From: Oopsacas minuta
Lineage: Eukaryota; Porifera; Hexactinellida; Lyssacinosida; Leucopsacidae
Length of the DNA: 64,000 nt
Reading direction: 5' to 3'
NCBI GenBank assembly: GCA_024704765.1
Contig: JAKMXF010000061.1
Span: 1-64,000 of the forward strand
Of this stretch, positions 59,736 through 64,000 are shown piece after piece (the stretch's first letter is position 1; every line of letters starts with the position of its first letter). The notes under the pieces were generated by a model that saw nothing but the letters and a program-made list of their open reading frames with translations, was not told where the DNA came from and did not search any database. A program made the translations under genes and the position numbers.

Positions 59736-61108
59736 CAGTGCGTTCGGAAATTATTGGCAGTGAATTTGATTTGGTTCCATTCACTATCTATGTTAAGAAT
59801 GATCAAAATCATATGATTTCTAATAATTCGGTACTCTCTCAAATAGAATATACATGAGTAACTAACATATAGCTAATAATTTATCTTCTTACCTCCACCT
59901 TTGATGCATAACCGAATTCTTTTGTCCATTGATAGACAAAATGGCTTTAAAAATTCAGGGTCAAATGTGTTCCATATCTCCAAAATAGCTTCTTTCAACT
60001 CATTTGAGCTATTAAATCTCTTTTTGAGGAGTCTCTTCTTTAGTACAGCCCAAAGATTTTCAATTGGGTTCAGATCGGGGCTATTGGAGGGCCAGTCGAT
60101 CTGATGTGGGACAAATTCCTGTTTCCAAGCCTTTGCTGCATTTCCTGTATGTATAGGACTGTTATCTTCCTGTAATACCCATTGATTTCCGTATAAAGCA
60201 TTACCTTCTTGTATAAGACACTCATTTAGAACTGTTTTGTATCGTTCCTGGTTGAAGTTTTCGGTAAAAAATTTGAGGTTTGTTTTGCCCATTACTGAAA
60301 TGCCACCCCAAATATGTAGCTTCGCTGGATGTTTGAAAGTTGGCAGGTTAATGGGCTGTCCTTTCTTTGTCCATACATATATCTTGCCTGAATTCATCCA
60401 TATAGAGCATTCATCAGTAAAGAACACTTTAGACCAGTTCTGACTCCTCATTCGTTTACACCATTCTATTCGTTTAGTAATATGGAGTTGTGACAAGGCT
60501 GGAATTCTTACTACCTGGCGATATTGTAAGCCTCTCCTCTTCATTTCCTCCGATAGTGTGCTTTTGCCAACTGGAGTACTCAATTTTGCTCGACATTCAT
60601 TCAGAGTGATCCTTGGATTGTGTTGAACGAGTGCAATAATCCTATTCCTATCAGACTTGTGCAATATTTGAGGTCGACCTGCTCCTTTCTTATGAGTCAA
60701 GCTCTTTTTGTCAGAAATAGACTTCAAAACACGATATACTGTCCGCTCTGGTATAGTTAGTCGTCTTGATATTTCAGTCGCTTTTGTTATCCCAGCATCA
60801 AAGAGTTCCTTTATTCTGATTCTATTCTTTTCCTGAGCCTTCATACCAAAATTGTGGAAAAATATTGTTAGTGAAAGTCGGAAAATATGGGTCTAAAATG
60901 TGTGAACAAAACTAATAAGCACATATTTAATGTCAAAGATCATTTGGGATAGATAAGGCAGAAAATTAGAATGTCAGTGGATCTATACATTATATTTCGA
61001 GTATATTACATGTTGCTATAACTTAGACGTCGTAAATAAGGTTGTTTTAGAATATTTGTAAAGGATAATGAAAATAGTATTTACTGCCAATAATTTCCGA
61101 ACGCACTG
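59736..61108 (-). mobile_element. Tc1-like DD34E transposon, copy 2, intact
   Basis: A 1,373-bp element with the same termini as the copy at 37948-39305 (cagtgcgttcggaaattatt at each end) and TA on both sides (59734 and 61109). It encodes an uninterrupted transposase. It differs from copy 1 by a 15-bp in-frame duplication and a scatter of substitutions. Structurally it has everything a Tc1 element needs, making it the best candidate for a recently active transposon in the window. Confidence 0.95.
59873..60844 (-). CDS. Full-length Tc1-like transposase (DD34E)
   Basis: 323 codons from ATG (60844) to TAA, within the usual 320-350 aa of Tc1 transposases. Residues about 5-45 form the first helix-turn-helix (IKELFDAGITKATEISRRL, IPERTVYRVL). 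A GAGRP linker is at 54-58 and a second HTH runs to about 105 (RITLNECRAKL). The catalytic domain holds Asp144 (FFTDECSIW), Asp227 (LQEDNSPIH) and Glu262 (NPIENLW), with 34 residues between the last two. Near residue 270 a tandem LKKRLLKKR marks a 15-bp duplication absent from the sister copy. It cuts at the element's inverted repeats and inserts at TA in the nucleus. No stop or frameshift; catalytic competence is inferred from motifs only. Confidence 0.94.
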   Translation of the reverse strand: MKAQEKNRIRIKELFDAGITKATEISRRLTIPERTVYRVLKSISDKKSLTHKKGAGRPQILHKSDRNRIIALVQHNPRITLNECRAKLSTPVGKSTLSEEMKRRGLQYRQVVRIPALSQLHITKRIEWCKRMRSQNWSKVFFTDECSIWMNSGKIYVWTKKGQPINLPTFKHPAKLHIWGGISVMGKTNLKFFTENFNQERYKTVLNECLIQEGNALYGNQWVLQEDNSPIHTGNAAKAWKQEFVPHQIDWPSNSPDLNPIENLWAVLKKRLLKKRFNSSNELKEAILEIWNTFDPEFLKPFCLSMDKRIRLCIKGGGKKINY

Positions 61109-62109
61109 TATATCACAAACAACAATTGATAACAAGATATTGTTCTAATTCTTGCTAAATCCATAGAATCTTTCTATGTATTCCCGCTGTGTCCCACTTA
61201 TGCCACAAGTTATACAGTGTCCCAATTATTTTGGCCAGGCAGTGAATTCTAATTCCATATTTGATATTTCTTCGATAATAAGGTATACAGCTTAATAGAA
61301 GCATAAGTAGACTAATTCTAAAAATATGGCTTTATAAGACTAATATAAATTAGGAAAATGTTATGTTGTATATGAAAGAAATGGATATATTGATTTAATG
61401 AAGTCACAGGTGTACAAATGACATTAAAGTATTTGGTGCCTTTATGTGCTCCTCAAAAAAACTCGGGCTTAATTAGAATATATTTGCTTAAACAAAAGTG
61501 TTACATTTAAGAGGAGTCGACTGTAAAAATCTAAAAAGAGAAAACAAAATGTTGGCATTAAGAGTTAAACTTGAACACTAAGAACAACTAAATCGTTTTT
61601 TTCTGATATATTCTCAGTTTCCAATCATTGTGCTTGGTTGTCAATGTAGGGTAATTGCCCTACTCCCCTTTAGAATTAACGTAACCCATCCTAGCTGGAT
61701 GCGCCAGTGATAGTTAGTAACCGCATTAGATAAGTAATGCAACTTGATACTAAGCGGATAGCGAATATGCAACGTATTAAAGTAAAGCATACTATGCGGC
61801 CAATTTTTATGGGTTATCATTTATCGGTATTCATTACTTGTGAGAGATTGGTACAGAATACAAGCGGGAAGCTGAAAAATACGCGTTATAGTTCAGACAA
61901 CAGTGTATATTGCATCAAAATCAGAAATACACAAACTTGGACACCTTAACTACAAGGACAGTCAACTCGTATTCAACTCACAATGCCAGTCCTCTGAAAA
62001 CAGGCCTCAGTGAAACAAGCATAGTGTTTCAGTGTGAGCTAACCCAGGAAGTTAAAAACAATTGTCTGAATTAACAAACGAGGGACTCAGACATTGATTA
62101 AAACCAATT
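61109..62109. other. Spacer, nothing recognised
   Basis: AT-rich; a 70-residue + frame at 61737-61949 has no known motif. Confidence 0.3.
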
Positions 62110-62790
62110 TTGGATTTAATTTCATCTGTAGCTCAGAACGAGGATGTTGATCTCGATTGAAATAGCAACATATGTTCCAAAGCTATATGGTGGCGAAGCT
62201 AGAGACCATGAAATGATTGACTCTTGACAGCAATATATCGAACATGGGACATTCGGAAGTGCTCTGAAGCGGTTACCTTTGGACAAGTCATTGTGTTGTT
62301 AGATTTTTGGAATTCGGGAAACGTAAGTAACAATAATGTAACAATTGTGTAAGCCAGAAAGCATAGTCTTCGCTCCAGATAATATATTTTCTGACTATCG
62401 TGCTGGAAATATCATCTCATCTGAAATCTTGAAATTCAAAATTCAGATGACTCAATATTGGTATCGGAATTTCGCATAGATCCACTTCGAAACAAACTGT
62501 GTTAAGGTTATAGGAAATTGTTCCTGAACTACTTGAGAGTCAATATCCCTTAAGTTTAGAGATCTCAGATGGCTTAGATGGCTCAGGATATCATAAAATC
62601 TACAATCAGTTTGATGGAATACCGAAGTTCAACACCAAATTTTTATCCTTTGGGTTCAAGGTTATTTCACTAATTGACTCAACTGGCACTACTGTTTGGT
62701 CAAATGACATCCCAAATTCATCATTTTACGTACGACTTATTGCATTATTGGCTCAAAGGAAAACCAAGAGAACATCAAATTTCCAATTGA
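62110..62790 (+). pseudogene. RAG1/Transib-like transposase, copy 7 (middle fragment)
   Basis: The + strand reads IEHGTFGSALKRLPLDKSLC (about 62230), matching DKGSFSGVLNKVEISKCAYI of copy 5. Then come LESQYPLSLEI, SDGLDGSGYHKIYNQ (about 62565; first catalytic Asp) and TKFLSFGFKVISLIDSTGTT followed by VWSNDIPNSSF (to about 62730). It stops around 62760-62790, where the minus-strand OTU protein ends. No second-Asp, TGN or Glu block follows, so the 3' half was lost at this junction. Confidence 0.66.
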
Positions 62791-64000
62791 CAGCATAATT
62801 AAAGTTGACTCCTTTAATAATGGATCAAAACTTGATCCATTACCTGAAAACCCAGCCCAACGAGTTCCAGTAGGGCCCAAAAACACCCAAATATCTATAT
62901 TAAATAACAACGAAGTTGCAAATATCTCTAAGTCAGTAGCCCATTTCCCAACCTTATTCATGCCCATTTTATTTACCCAATCCTGAATCTTCCTAAAATT
63001 ATTTTGAGTATAAACATACTTAGTACGCAAAAACGCATTACAACTCGCACTTAATTTACCAAGCATGTTTTCAACGATAATTGCCCGTAATTCTTTATGA
63101 TAGGTTTTACTACCTGTTATTAGATAAGAAATTATAGAAAAATAACAGTTTCCATCACCTGATATTGTTTCTGTTGTTCCGGGATTATATACATATAATC
63201 CTTCACCATTATCAATTAAATTATCTAAAGAATAGACAATCTGATTACTATAATGTAGTTTCCATTTCTTACAGGTAGCAATTTTCCATTCAACGTGTGG
63301 TGGACGAAAGCTTGGTATAATATATCGTATTATACTTGACTCTACCAATTCTTCATCAGTAATTATTGACGCAGTCTTAATTTCTGGTGATTTGCAAATC
63401 TTACGTAACGTAGACAACTTCTGACGCTTAATAGGAATCAATTTATCTTTTACTACAATTTTATCTCTATTAAATTGAGGAAATTCATATGTTTTCGACT
63501 TGAAATAGCCACAATGCTGTTTCTTTCTCCTGGACCATTCTTCACTACATTTTTCTTCTGAAATATCTCTTATTCGCTTACGACCTTTCAAAATTTTATT
63601 AGCTCTGGGATGAAAAGCAAAATTGAAAGCGGAAATTCTACTACTCTAATGAAATCTCCAGGCCTCAAATTTGATTTCGAATTCAAAATATCTAATTTAA
63701 CTATACACATCCAGTTCTCTACAATAGCGTTACTATAACACGAATAATTATTTCCAACTGAAACACTGTGGGGCCTAATATAATACCACTCCATAATACA
63801 ACGTACCAGATATCCAAAGGAATACAAAAACAACTTTCTCACTTCTTTATTTAACTTAAATTTCCTATTAATGTGAAAGCCAATACCATGCATTATATGG
63901 GCAGAACATAAATGGAGAATCAATTTTAATTCTAGTTCCTGATTGGCAGAATTTGTATTCGCTCTATTCCAACATTTATCAAGATATGTATCGATATCAC
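62760..64000 (-). pseudogene. Transposase C-terminus fused to an OTU-like cysteine protease, runs off the window
   Basis: The minus strand from the window edge reads, at 63923-63588, LHLCSAHIMHGIGFHINRKF, VRKLFLYSFGYLVRCI and SNAIVENWMCIVKLDIL followed by RPGDFIRVVEF. This looks like the end of a DDE-type transposase (a CSAH segment and a SNA-VENW segment with a candidate Glu), possibly Mutator-like. After a one-step frameshift near 63590 (LIK/ILKGRKRIRD), a 284-codon frame follows, with PGTTETISGDGNCYFSIIS (about 63170). The DGNC motif of OTU proteases holds the catalytic Asp and Cys. LRAIIVENML, KVGKWATDLEIFATSLLFNI and DIWVFLGPTGTRW follow. OTU domains remove ubiquitin and are known as passengers in large transposons. 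The expected catalytic His strand is lost at the junction near 62770, where sequence antisense to RAG1-like copy 7 takes over. Not functional as read. Confidence 0.62.

Noticed and set aside
1-64000. CRISPR arrays, operons, bacterial promoters or ribosome-binding sites
   Set aside because: None seen; spliced genes and the transposon content show eukaryotic nuclear DNA.

Overview
The window looks like AT-rich, intron-containing nuclear DNA from an animal, most likely an arthropod. This rests on one recognisable host gene (CBF-beta, the Runx partner) and on the mix of DNA transposons (P/THAP, RAG1-Transib-like, Tc1/mariner, pogo, PIF/Harbinger, hAT, a transposase-OTU element) plus Ty3/gypsy pieces. 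There is no operon structure, ribosome-binding site or CRISPR array. The species cannot be named from sequence alone. Assembly gaps occur at 14705-15133 (429 N) and as single Ns at 12177 and 53519.

Host genes: 786-956 is a short 3'-terminal coding exon whose start continues the CBF-beta C-terminal helix. 15639-16076 is an intact main coding exon of a CBF-beta (Brother/Big brother) gene. Both are on the + strand, but the terminal exon lies upstream of the main exon. Either two CBF-beta paralogues sit in tandem, as Bro and Bgb do in Drosophila, or the locus is misordered. The junction phases are compatible.

Layout: 0-3.6 kb, terminal exon, then a dead mariner with a pogo-type MITE inside. 3.9-5.25 kb, first RAG1/Transib-like relic. 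5.3-8.1 kb, nothing clear. 8.1-10.6 kb, Ty3/gypsy relic (minus). 12.2-14.5 kb, a 215-bp repeat followed by a P-element-like relic. 15.6-16.1 kb, CBF-beta exon. 17.3-17.5 kb, orphan THAP exon. 18.2-20.3 kb, best-preserved RAG1/Transib-like copy. 20.5-22.7 kb, second copy of the 215-bp repeat and a nearly intact THAP/P transposase gene with a 56-bp intron. 23.5-24.8 kb, complete DD37D Tc1/mariner element. 26.1-26.8 kb, scrambled RAG1-like fragments. 27.4-33.4 kb, nested hAT elements with a Tc1 insertion. 34.1-37.0 kb, almost intact PIF/Harbinger element with Myb and transposase genes. 37.9-39.3 kb and 59.7-61.1 kb, two nearly identical DD34E Tc1-like elements; the second has a full-length 323-aa transposase. 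40.4-41.7 kb, gypsy and pogo scraps. 43.2-44.1 kb, relic of a repetitive gene family. 44.7-46.8, 49.8-51.9, 52.7-53.5 and 62.1-62.8 kb, four more RAG1/Transib-like copies. 47.9-49.0 kb, DD34D mariner. 54.2-57.7 kb, second hAT with a Tc1 inside. 62.7-64.0 kb, transposase-OTU protease element running off the window.

The standout is the cluster of seven copies of one RAG1/Transib-type transposase family. The copies allow its first-Asp, CxxC, TGN and SEE-type Glu motifs to be recognised by comparison. All are broken, so the window holds fossils of the system rather than a working transposon.
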